Assembly (NCBI GenBank): GCA_038087015.1
Contig: JASBNA010000008.1
Coordinates: forward strand, 1,079,360-1,143,359
Direction of reading: 5' to 3'
DNA: 64,000 bases
From: Cerrena zonata
Taxonomy: Eukaryota > Basidiomycota > Agaricomycetes > Polyporales > Cerrenaceae
Both the position numbers and the translations under genes were made by a program. The notes under the pieces are model-generated. The model worked only from the letters and a program-made list of their open reading frames with translations. It ran no database searches and had not been told where the DNA came from. This document shows positions 36,423 through 46,436 of the stretch, in pieces (position 1 is the first letter of the stretch; each line of letters begins with the position of its first letter).

Positions 36423-39400
36423 CTACAAATCTGCAAATCCGAATTCATCCCGGATATCCTCGTTGAGTCGTTCTCCCAGCAAAGTGTTATCTATGTTCCC
36501 GTCCTCAGACCCCGAACTCTCCTCAACATCATGTATATCACCTCCATCATCAGAGTCATCAGAGCTAGAATCAGTTGGGTTACCGTCATTGTCTTCACGT
36601 TCATTGTCCGCATTATTGGGACTGTCTTCAGTTACTTGTGAGGTTTCCGCATCCATACCGTTCAATTCTTCCTCTTCTAGTGAGCCATTTTCTTGAATCG
36701 GATCATCCACCTTAGCATGTATATGTCCGATTCCACCGCCTCGGTAACGCATATACATGTCCCTATCGACAAAGCTTTAAATGACGTCAGTAAAAATCAA
36801 GATGCAAAATTGAGTCACCGACCAGTTTACATAGTAGTACTTCCAGTCAGTGCATGGAAAATGTTGCGAGCGACTGTGGAAGACCTCTCTACCGTGTGCG
36901 AAAGCAGGAATGATGTGGGCTCCACGAATTACATCATCTGGGTCAAGAAAGCCAAAGGAGTCTAGGTCTGTCGCATCTGAGAGTGTCAAGCGATGTAGGC
37001 GGCGTCGTTGAAATCCAGCTGGATAGGTAAGGTCACGTTTGTACCAACGAATGAAGAGAAACTCCATTGTATGTGCTGAAGCCTCCAGACCTGGCACAGT
37101 ATAGATAACTTCAGCATGGTAGATGCCTAATACTCGTGCGTAAATGAAGGGATGACCGTCTTCAGTGATGCTAGACTCTGGATCGAAAAGTGGGGATGCT
37201 GCCATAAGATCACTGTGTATACGAGGGTTGACAATGTCGTAGTCGCGTTGCATATCGTATGAGGTATAGTTGATCCGCATTGTCTTGTGTTCATATATAC
37301 GGTCGTTTACAAGGAATACATGGCTTAGTTCCTGTAATGAATAGTGTGTCCCGTCATCTCCGAAACCAGGGTTTCGGAGTCGTCCAAGCAAGTGGTTTCG
37401 CAACTTGGGCATAAAGTCCTGCATGGGATGTCATATTGACATGTCAAACACGTAACCAAATATGAGATACAACTTGAAGTATACACGTACGCGAAAAGCA
37501 AGATCTTGATCATGGGATGCCACCCAGTGTAACACGCGGACGGGGACATTGCGTGAAGTGGAAATATAATGGTGTCCATCTTCTGGTTTCGGCTTCAAAG
37601 GCTTGTCTATTTCACTCAACTTGCGCTTCCGTTTCAAGCTGAGTTTCGAATACTCATGTTGTAGTAACACCTTTTTGATCAGGCGTTCACGACGGTGGAT
37701 ACGTGCAATTTGCCGAGCATGATGGATCTTGTTTGTTCGAGAGTAGTAGCGTTTCACGCTACGGTGTTCAAGTTCACTCTAGAAACTCACATTCAGTCAT
37801 AGTGCCTTATGTTTTAAAATAGAAATATAGTACATACCATTTGCGTTGAGTAGGAATCTGTCGTGCCAAAATGAAGTATGTGCCAGACGTAGTCCCCCAT
37901 AGCATGCAGTTTATAGGTGACCAGTTGGAACGTCTTATGAAGCTTTCCTGTAAGAGAGATGTTCGTGTTACTAGTAGGTTGTCCTTGTGATGCCTTTTTC
38001 GCGCGTCGACGAACACGTGCAGCCTCTTCACGAGGAAGCTCCCGGGTCTGATAAGTTGGACAGATTTTGTTGGCGAAGTATCGTATTGAGAAGCCAAATA
38101 AGCGGGTCAAGTCCTTCAGTCTGCTAACTGTCGAGTCGGTGTGGATCCTGAGCTTCGCATTCACATGCCATTCAGCAAGCACAAAAAGCAAATCTTGGAT
38201 GTGCTGGTCATGGCCTTCATCGCTAAATAAGCCCTCCATGACAGGAATAGCACACTATAGTAGTAATTTAGATCAAGCCGCTTCGGTGGAGGAGACTATT
38301 ACTCCCCTGCAACATATCTTCATAATTTCGAGCAGCCAACTTTTTGAGAGCAGACGTATTGTTGTCGAAACGGCGAATCTTCGAACGACCAAATGTAGGG
38401 ACTTGTCGAAAACTATATGTGTGATATTTAATTATGGAGAGCTAGATTGTCGGCAATAACACATACCGTTCATTGAAGAGCTGAATAGTTGTCCCTCCCA
38501 AAGAGACTAGCATGCGAATTAGGTGAATCAGAAGGGCCTTCCAGACACCGAGTTCAAGCTCATGCATCAGGTCTACGACAAAAAGGGAGAAATAATTGAA
38601 TGTATCTCCAAAGAGATCAGCAAAGGCATTCTGATACGGAAGAAATCAGAACTCCATCACAAGCGAGTGGATGCAAACTCACCGAAGTTGGCACATATGA
38701 CAATGGTGAGAGAATATCCTCTACAGCAGTCGATTTGACACCTTTACCTCGTTCATAGATTGCTGCTCGTGCTAGCTTGACTTTGTGTCGAAGCGGATGA
38801 CAGTTGATGCGTTTATGGTTGGTACGTAGTGTTGTGTCCGGAATAGTGCCCACTTGCAGGATTTGTGCCTTCTTGACCTCACAACGAGGGCAAGGACATG
38901 TACCAAGATTGCGAATAGATGCCAATAATACTCTTTAGAAAGAACGACAATCAGGTAATGTAGTAGCTTGAAGGTGGTGTGAATTTATCTTACTTTTCGG
39001 GGTAATCAGCAGAGTAAGTGAAGATACGCGGGAAGATGCGACGAGTGATGCCATCGGGACACTTCAAAACAATCCCATGTTCATATGCATGTAGAAAGTC
39101 TGAATCGAACACAGTTCGAAGAACACTGTGCATAAGCTCACGTCGGCAATGAGTTAGAACATCCGCAGGCGGGCCCTCTCCAGTAAGTTCAAGATAGAAA
39201 TCATGAAAAGAATCGGGAAGCTGTATGTCAATGTAAGTAAGTTATGTACATAAAAAAGAAGTGATTAATGAGATACTTGCCTTCGGAATATAGGCAAGGT
39301 GATGACAACTGCCAGTAGATGGCCGTACACGCTCGTACTTGGATTGATTCCCAAAGTACATATATAGCGGCCAGAGGGAAGCGTCCCCGAAGCTTGCCAA

Positions 39401-40661
39401 GTGCGTCGAGTCAGAGTATAACATGACAGCACAGATAACCCGCTCTAGATCACAGCCTTCCTCAGGCAGTTGGTGTTGGAGGGCTTCATGTGCATCGAGA
39501 AAGGCATCACTTGTATAAAGTTCTCCGTATACATGCTCGTGTTCTCCAGTTGGTCCTTTAGCCCAGTACTGACGAAAAGAGACATATTGAAAGGGTGGGG
39601 CGTCTGGACTAGACCAGGTTTCCTTGATAACTTCAACCACTGAACGGTGCATGAGTCCTGGAACAGAGAATAGCGGGATAGGCGAGTTAGAGCCAGGAGG
39701 ATGGGGTCGTCCATCAGGGACCTGTATTGAGACAGTAGATTCATGCCAAGTATCACCATCCCTTTGGAGAGCGGCATCCATGAGAGCGGTCTCACGTTTC
39801 GCACTAAAGTTTGCAAGATCATCTTGTTTTACTTTACGGATGACTTCATGAACAAGTTCGTCGCAATCTTCAAGAGATTTGCTTGATGACTTCCAGAACC
39901 AGTTCATCACGAGCCGCGAGGATTTATTCGAGCATCCATCTAGCTTGGTTGAAAGGTCATTGGAGGGGTTGGATGTGGCACGACGAGCCAGATTTGAGGG
40001 TACTTGGGAGGCAGGCTCGATAAAAGTAATGGGAGTAGGATTATGAGAGGATGTGTTGGGGATTGTCGGTATGATTGGTGTCTCATAGGCCGAATATAGA
40101 CCATATCGGTCAGGGGATGTTCGATGTAATTCAAAGACAGGGTTGAATATTGGAGCGGGGGGGACGGTGGACCTAGAGGGAGCAGCGGGTGAAGGTACGG
40201 TACGCTTTTGCTCCAGTACCTTCCAAGTAGGCCTCTTTCTGCGATGTCCTCGACCTACAGGCACATTAAGAGGTTCTGGTGGAGGTGGCTCGCCGTAATC
40301 GATAGGAATGATTGCATCCTCAATATTTAGATGATCCTGGCAAGAAGGGGCAGGTATTAATAAGTACATCCTTGGCTCTCAAGTAAATAGTACTAGATGC
40401 ATTACTTACGCTCATAGTATCTGAAGTTGAGTTCAACGAAGACGAAGGTACACCGCTAGGTGCTTGCTGAGCCTGCGGAACAGCCTCAATCCGTGAAGAG
40501 TGGATCGACTGAAGCTGTCGTGCCATTGCCTCAAAATCACGATCCTGTACATGTTTGTAGACTTTGCACTTTGCTTGATGAATGGAGAGTCCGCGGGCAG
40601 TCTGAGAGCCATGGGTACAGCTCTCGACACATGGGAAAAGATAGGTACGAGTAGCAGGCAT
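36423..40661 (-). CDS. Plavaka-family transposase (DDE type), apparently intact
   Basis: About ten exons join without stops. Exon 1 (40661-40410) carries a Cys/His cluster (CVESCTHGS...HQAKC), a probable zinc finger. The catalytic part includes AVMLYSDSTHLASFGDASLW with the first candidate Asp, IPKLPDSFHDFYLELTGEGP, CPCPRCEVKK, and VVDLMHELELGVWKALLIHL with the second Asp and the HELELG signature typical of Plavaka/KDZ-like transposases. Later blocks are FGRSKIRRFDNN, KLAARNYEDMLQC, FGTTDSYSTQ and ELEHRSVKRYYSRTNK. The C-terminus has the RGGGIGH block and a long acidic tail ending GFADL. The intron after YIPK uses a GC donor (GCAAGT). By family knowledge the enzyme mobilises its own element in the nucleus. 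Confidence 0.88.
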
Positions 40662-41042
40662 GATTTGAAGGTACACAAAAAAGAGGATAATTAATGAGAG
40701 AGAGAGACGATGGTAAGGGATGAGGATCATGGTTCTATGCTGTTGAGAAGGGGTGGAATGTCAAGTAGTTAATCCGAAAGTCACGGTCTCCATCGACTTG
40801 GAGTCGGAAATAAGACTTCAAGTGGTAGCCTGGCAAACGTTGTTGAATAGACCGTAGGAGTCTGTCAAGCAACGACCATTGCCATATTGATACTCCGCAA
40901 AGCAAGTACAGCAAGGGGTGGGCTGGTCAGAATTTAAATTCATTAAACCTTATTTCTTCCGAATAGATACACAAAGCCACCTACATTTTCCCCCTCACAA
41001 CCAATCTTTATCACGAAAGAGCATCCCACAGTGTTTTCGTCC
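40662..41042. promoter_or_regulatory. Bidirectional promoter between transposase and DUF6698-like gene
   Basis: A 381-bp region lies between two divergent start codons and presumably drives both genes. No specific motif was recognised. Confidence 0.5.
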
Positions 41043-43218
41043 ATGAATACCAGCACGTATCACACATCCCAGGCCGGGAGTCATTCTCTCGACACCCACA
41101 ATGGCGGGACTGCACCGTCTACAACTGGACAATGGTCAGCCTCAACCACTGGCACAGGTAATCAAGCTCAACCTACTTCGGAACCAACTTCACAAGTTCA
41201 AGTCACCACAAACTCTATGCTCCCTCCAACCGTCAATGGTATGTATACCGGGAATCATAACATCACCTATTCCCAAGCACATTACCCCCACGGACGTGAT
41301 CTTGCTCAACAGCACATGTATCCTTCCTCGACTTTCATAACCTTCGCACCTGGGCACAGCCATAGTAGTAAGTGACATATAGAACATGTTAAGATTCAAT
41401 AGGACTTACAACACTTATCCTCAGACGAGGGGATTATAGATCCTTCTCTCAGACAACCTACTATAGCAGCTATGGGCGAAGCCATGTAAGTAATGTTTAT
41501 CTATAACACCAAGATAAGAATCCTCACCATGACGGACATTAGGAGAACCAGTGTACTAACAGCTAGCGGACACACTCAGTCCCGCACTGAAGACGTTGTA
41601 GGCAGTGTCATTGGAAACTTGACCACACAAGTTGTGGGTGACTCAACACCAGGTCAGTTCCCATCGCAGTCGCAGACAGGTCAAGGTAAGAACAAACGGA
41701 CGCGAAACGAGAGAGAAAGTGATGACGAGAGTGCAGAGGAAAAGGGAGGTACCAAGTACGGGATTTCCGACAGGAACGAAGACCCTCTAAAACGATATGC
41801 GCATGCATTTTGTCATCTAGGAGGCGTCTTCACTCCCATAGTTGACATTGTTAAAGGTGGGGTCCAATGGGAAATTGTGCGGGAGGCTGGTCATCTCGGA
41901 GATATGCTACTGCCGTTGACAGACTTCCATGATGAAGAAGTCATGTCTATCCAAAATTCTGAGTAAGTACTCTTCCGATCTACAACCGATTACTAGAAAA
42001 CACTTACTATGATCCTTCTTTTCACAGTAAGCGTCGTATGATACAAAGCTGGATCATCTTATGCAACATAATTCCCGGTTTTCGAGACAAGATGATAGAC
42101 AAGGTCAAGAGGCATCACCCAATCGAGCCTACGTGTGACAAGGTAAGAGAGTCCGAATCATTGAACAACACATTCCATTTTGGGGAGATGTTTGATGTTG
42201 TATCAGTAAACCCGTTTCTGATTTGGTAATCTGTCAAACCAGCTTCAAGCATACGTTTTGAATACACGTGCAAACGATTCTGGCTCCCTCAAGACAAAAT
42301 GCCTCAGTTACATCCGTAAAGACCACTCCACACCCCAACCCGAACTGCATGGCCACGACATTAATAACAAGAGAAAGCGTGGATGGGCACACCCTGAGTT
42401 TGCCATCCTTCTCATGCCCGTCAAGTACGACCCGACACCCAAGTAAGTTATTTCCTATTAGGCTATGGAATTTTCTCATGTATTATACCGCCATGGTGAC
42501 ATTTCTGACTACCTCTATATAGAACAATTCTCGCTCTCAAGACCAATCAACCTAGGTTTTCTGTCACCCACAAGCAACTCCCTTGCTTTCTATACCCTGA
42601 GGGCCATGTGTGGGACAGAGGCAATGAAGAAGTGGGCCTTTTCGAAGGACACTTCTTTACTTATGTACGTCTTTGTCCTCATATAGTTATTTCTTACGTG
42701 TACTGACAATGTCTCTAGGTCACGCAACACCTCTTTACCTCCCCCAGCTCTGTATTCGCTGTGGAGGGGTCTGGTAAAGCATCTCGTAAGGGATGTGTCG
42801 CGGAACGCATTGGGATCACGGCGCTGACTGAACGCTGTGCTGCCTACGCCGGGATTCAGGTATGACTCCCACTCTCCCATATTGTAAAGCTGTCTCATGT
42901 TCACCTATCCGCAGGCACAGCATATGCTGAATACACAGGAGGAATGGGAACGTATTGATGGGGCGTTCAATGTTGAGAAGTTCTATTGGACTCTTGTCTC
43001 CATTTTAGAGAATGGGGAAGAAGGGAAGGCTTTAATGGCGAAGATCAATAGGTGAGTATTGAAACTGAATCATCTCAGACGATACTTACTGACATTTCAT
43101 CTTCAGAGCTATTTTCGGCAATGCTGTTGGACAGGCATCTACCGAGAGCGACGATTCCGATGACGAGACTCCGGATGCTCGTATTCTTCGTCAACGTGAA
43201 AGCCATAAGGCTGCTTAG
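41043..43218 (+). CDS. DUF6698-like protein, divergent partner of the Plavaka gene
   Basis: About nine exons join in frame from the ATG at 41043 to TAG at 43218. A Ser/Thr/Gln-rich N-terminus and a basic-acidic linker (GKNKRTRNERESDDESAEEK) precede the conserved part: LQAYVLNTRANDSGSLKTKC, KRKRGWAHPEFAILLMPVKY, FTYVTQHLFTSPSSVFAVEG, AYAGIQAQHML, FNVEKFYWTLVSILEN and NRAIFGNAVG. From memory, this order (xARxxDxxxLK, RGxxHPxxxxLLxP, HIFTSPSSV, FYxSIxxLLED) is that of DUF6698 proteins, which are highly multiplied in Agaricomycetes; their function is unknown. The frame is uninterrupted. Confidence 0.7.
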
Positions 43219-43528
43219 ATATTAGGGCTGCTAGAATTGTTTGTTTGTTTTCTTTCAGTCAGAAATGGGGAACTGGATACCACGGATGGCGGAAACTGGG
43301 TTGGGACAAGGAGATTTGAAAATAAAATATATATTTCTGTCGCTTTTCTGAAAATGGTGTGATTGGACAAGAAGCAACGGTATATAAAATGAGGATACAT
43401 GGTTGTGGAAATACGGAGATGCTATGTATAGCTCTGACATATGTAAATGGGTTGTGTAAAGAAGAGGTGTCACGATCAGCCCTGTGGACACATCATATGG
43501 CAATGTATAGCCATTTCAAACTACGAAG

Positions 43529-43633
43529 GGTCAACAGGGGCATCATCCTGATGGCGTTTGCAAATACTGGAGTGAAGGATAATTCCTGTAGATATCCTGC
43601 TAGTCGTTCATCATCCAGATGCCCCTGTTGACC
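43529..43633. repeat. 105-bp inverted repeat with 16-bp perfect arms
   Basis: GGTCAACAGGGGCATC at 43529-43544 is exactly reverse-complementary to GATGCCCCTGTTGACC at 43618-43633. The arms continue imperfectly inward (CATCCTGATG against CATCATCC), and outside them ATAGCCAT recurs in inverted order. It may be a small non-autonomous element, a transposon end or a 3' hairpin. Confidence 0.8.
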
Positions 43634-43739
43634 ATGTTATGGCCATATATGGCTATGAATCAATTTTTCGAATCCGCTGATGTGCACGGGCAACCCCCTC
43701 AGTCAATACGGAACTAATATATAGTACATCAGGGAAAAC

Positions 43740-44288
43740 CCCCTTTTCTAATTGGTGCTAATTGGAACATACTCAACTTTAATAGCTCTAATTAAATACT
43801 AATCTATCTAATCTTTCTCAAATTTCTAATACTATCTAATGTAGATACTATTGTAGCTAATTCAGTATTTATTATCAAATAATTCTACCTATTATACTAA
43901 TCTGATCTATGATTGATTATTTTACTAAATGCAAAATAAATTTTCTAACTATAAAACAATTAAGTACTTACTATCAGATAATTTTACCAATTTTACTAAT
44001 TTTGCATATTATTTCTCATTTTTCTTATTATACTAACTATAGAAAAATTCTGTATTTACTATAAGATAATCTTATTTATTTTTATTAATCTTGCATAATG
44101 TCTCTTATTATGCTAATTGTAGAATATCTTTGCTAACTGTAAAACAATTGAGTCCTTATTGTCAGACTATCTCACCTATTTTACTAATCCTGCATATTAT
44201 TTCTTATTGTACTAATTGTGAAATAACTTTTCTAACTATGAAACAATTGTACTAACTATAAAATAATATCTCCTAAACCATATTTAAG
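43740..44288. repeat. AT-rich degenerate tandem repeat
   Basis: Strongly AT-rich sequence in which a unit of about 85-100 bp recurs from about 43867, 43966, 44051 and 44151 (TTACTATCAGATAAT ... TTTTACTAAT ... TGCATATTATTTCT ... AACTATAAAACAATT). It is unlike the GC-balanced neighbours. Confidence 0.7.
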
Positions 44289-45216
44289 CTAGATAATAGT
44301 ATTAAATGTATCTCTGTCAGTGAAGTTGTTAACATAGAATTTGCTACATTGCTCCAGTACAGTATCACTGGTCCATGACCTGGAAGCTACTACATCAAAC
44401 TTGGGAAACAAGTGTATACTGCGGTAGATACTAGCTAGTGGAATAATACTAGCTACACGATTTCCCTCATAATATGATTTTCTGACTTGATACAAAAGAT
44501 TATCAGGCTCTGGTTCATTGGCAAACTTGGTAAACCATTCAATATAAGCAAGATATTTGGGAGGTGGTGCATATGGAGAAAATACTGAACGTGCAGCCTT
44601 GGTAGTAAATGAAAAAATTGCTTTGACTTGCCCAATCCGAAAGTTCTGGATAGTGTTTGGTCCATTTGGATCCTGTTTTACCAAAACAGTATCAAAACGA
44701 CATGGAACATTTATCCCCTTAGTTGTAGTGCGAGCAGGTCGGGAATGAACAACATCATATTCATCAGATTGTATTTTGTAGGTCTGCTTACTCCCTAGCC
44801 AAAATCGTGCTTTGTGATAAGCTGCTACTTTCAAATGTGATAATCTGATATTAGGAATTTCAGCTTCAATCTGAGCATATGATAAATTGGGATTTCGGTG
44901 TTTGATAATATAGTAAGCAAGAGCATGTAGAAACATAGATGCTTTGTATAAATCAACAAGCTGATCTATTGAGACCGATTACTTTGATGGATGTTTGGTC
45001 ATTTTAGGAGACTGTGGAATCTCAGTTGGAATAAGAGAAACCAAAGAAGGCTTTCCATTAAGGCACCAGGCAATATAGTTGGCATGATCAAGAATCTTTT
45101 CCTTGCGTTGTACATATGTTGTCATCTGAGGATATACATTTTTTCCATTGGAAGCATCAAAGGCATCTTTTGTATATGGTATATGAAGTCTTTCAGTATG
45201 CTCAGTATTATAGTTG
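44289..45216 (-). pseudogene. Degraded transposase C-terminal region in AT-rich DNA
   Basis: Two minus-strand frames belong together. About 45216-44980 reads ERLHIPYTKDAFDASNGKN, YPQMTTYVQRKEKIL, then hits a stop after KMTKHPSK. A second frame (44936-44289) continues with KARFWLGSKQTYKIQ, FRIGQVKAIFSF, YLAYIEWFTKFAN and IIPLASIYRSIHLFPKFDVV. The H-x-x-Y/A-K-D-A ... P-Q-M-T ... R-x-E-K pattern followed by a V-x-x-I-F ... E-W-F ... R-S-x-H-L-x-P-x-F module is typical of basidiomycete Tnp2/Plavaka-like transposases. The stop, the frame change and the missing catalytic part show it is dead. Confidence 0.7.
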
Positions 45217-45718
45217 TCTGTGGTCCCTTAGGGTTATGAGTGTTGTTCTTTCTCTCCCAGGGAGATCCTAGGGAGACCCTAGGGTTGGGCACCTAGTGGG
45301 TAGGGCAGGGCGTGGAAGGGGCAAGGCGGGGTGGTAGAAAGTAGGTGGTTCAAAGGGTGTGAAAAATAGTGTGCTTTGACGGACAGTGTGTAAGAATAGT
45401 ATGCGTCTTGGACGAACATTGTGAAGGGGGAAATAAGTGGTACGAAGGGCGGAAGAGGTGCAGGTGCAAAGTGTGCTGTAGACAATGTGTGTAGACACCG
45501 AAATGTGCGTGTACAGAGGTATGTTAAACAGTATATGGCATGTGAAAATGGCACGTGAAAAAGATACCTCTTCGGGAAAAGAGAGCGTTGTACGGAAGTG
45601 CGCAAGTATGTGTCCTAGACGCACACTTGCAGCATAGGCTTACAGAGAGGAACAGATCGTGTTGTAGGGAAGTGTGCAGGTGTGCGTCCAAGACGCATGC
45701 CGGCAGCATGTGCTTACA

Positions 45719-45905
45719 TTGCATCACAACCGAACCATTTTGCCGCAGGTGTGAGCATTCGAGGGAGCTTGTGACCTGGCCATACATCTTCTCCCCAAAC
45801 TTTGCACGTTCGTGCAATGTTTGGGACTGGGAGAAGATGTATGGCCAGGTCACAAGCTCCCTCGAATGCTCACACCTGCGGCAAAATGGTTCGGTTGTGA
45901 TGCAA
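45719..45905. repeat. 187-bp near-perfect palindrome
   Basis: Arms 45719-45793 and 45831-45905 are reverse complements over 75 bp without mismatch. The inner part (CCCAAACTTTGCACG against CGTGCAATGTTTGGG) pairs with one mismatch. A transcript would fold into a hairpin of about 90 bp. TGCGTCC-type palindromes flank it on both sides (45681, 45925). Confidence 0.9.
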
Positions 45906-45963
45906 CGTGCACATTGGTAGCGGGCGTGCGTCTTAGACGCACACCTGCACACTTACTCGATAT

Positions 45964-45975
45964 CTTAGGGTTAGG
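45964..45975 (+). other. Short telomere-like run TTAGGGTTAGGG
   Basis: Two TTAGGG units occur in a row, with CTTAGGG again at about 45980. CCCTAACCCT occurs in opposite orientation at about 61182, upstream of the last gene. Both may instead be telo-box-like promoter elements. Confidence 0.4.
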
Positions 45976-46387
45976 GCTAGCTTAGGGTGACTATGGGGGG
46001 GGGATGCGTCCTGGACGCACGGGTGGTGATACATGTTGACTAGAAGTGATGGACTGAAATATGGCTTAGTTTGGAAGTAGAGACGCTCACTATCATGAGG
46101 GGCGTGCGCCGGTGTGCGTCCAGGACGCATGTCTAAGAGACTTCTACGGCATTTGACATGCGGATCACTGTGAAGATGGCTAAGACTGCTTAGTACGGGA
46201 TTAGCTGATGGCACGAAGTTCAAGCGATGGCTAGGTGGGTCTATTAGGGTTCTAATTGGTTATGATTGATGTCAGGCCCGCCTCTAAGATTATAAGCGAG
46301 TGATCGGAGCGGGAAGAAATTCGCTCATAAAGCAGAGACAATGCGGGGAAGGGCAGATCTCTCCTTCTCTCAACTCTCATCACTTAA

Positions 46388-46402
46388 CAACAGCAACAGC
46401 AG

Positions 46403-46435
<33 letters not shown>

Positions 46436-46436
46436 A
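46388..46436 (+). repeat. CAA/CAG trinucleotide run in the 5' leader of ATPase 1
   Basis: A run of AACAACAGCAACAGC then repeated CAA stops directly before ACAAAATGCC, the preferred start codon. An upstream in-frame ATG at 46341 would translate the run as poly-Asn/Ser. Confidence 0.7.

Larger units (their letters stand above)
34838..43640. mobile_element. Plavaka-type DNA transposon with companion genes (boundaries approximate)
   Basis: Three apparently intact genes are packed together: a 307-aa companion (-), the Plavaka transposase (-) and a divergent DUF6698-like gene (+). Their separation from host genes and the inverted repeat near 43.5 kb suggest one element of about 8-9 kb. Plavaka elements are CACTA/EnSpm-related DNA transposons abundant in Agaricomycetes. 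Terminal inverted repeats and target-site duplications were not found, so the ends are guesses and the flanking genes may be passengers. Confidence 0.55.
45217..46436. other. Non-coding region with palindromes upstream of ATPase 1
   Basis: It holds copies 1-6 of the TGCGTCCWGGACGCA family (45401, 45607, 45681, 45925, 46004, 46112), a 187-bp palindrome, a short TTAGGG-like run and the promoter and CAA-rich leader of ATPase 1. Open frames of 100-140 codons on both strands arise from the palindromes and look spurious. Confidence 0.6.

Noticed and set aside
45524..45952. Open frames of 120-140 codons on both strands
   Set aside because: Both strands give the same peptide because the frame crosses a long palindrome. 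No splice or start context supports coding.
46341..46436. Start of H1 at 46341 with a poly-Asn N-terminus
   Set aside because: The CAA run looks like a leader, and the ATG at 46437 has better context and aligns with the start of H2.
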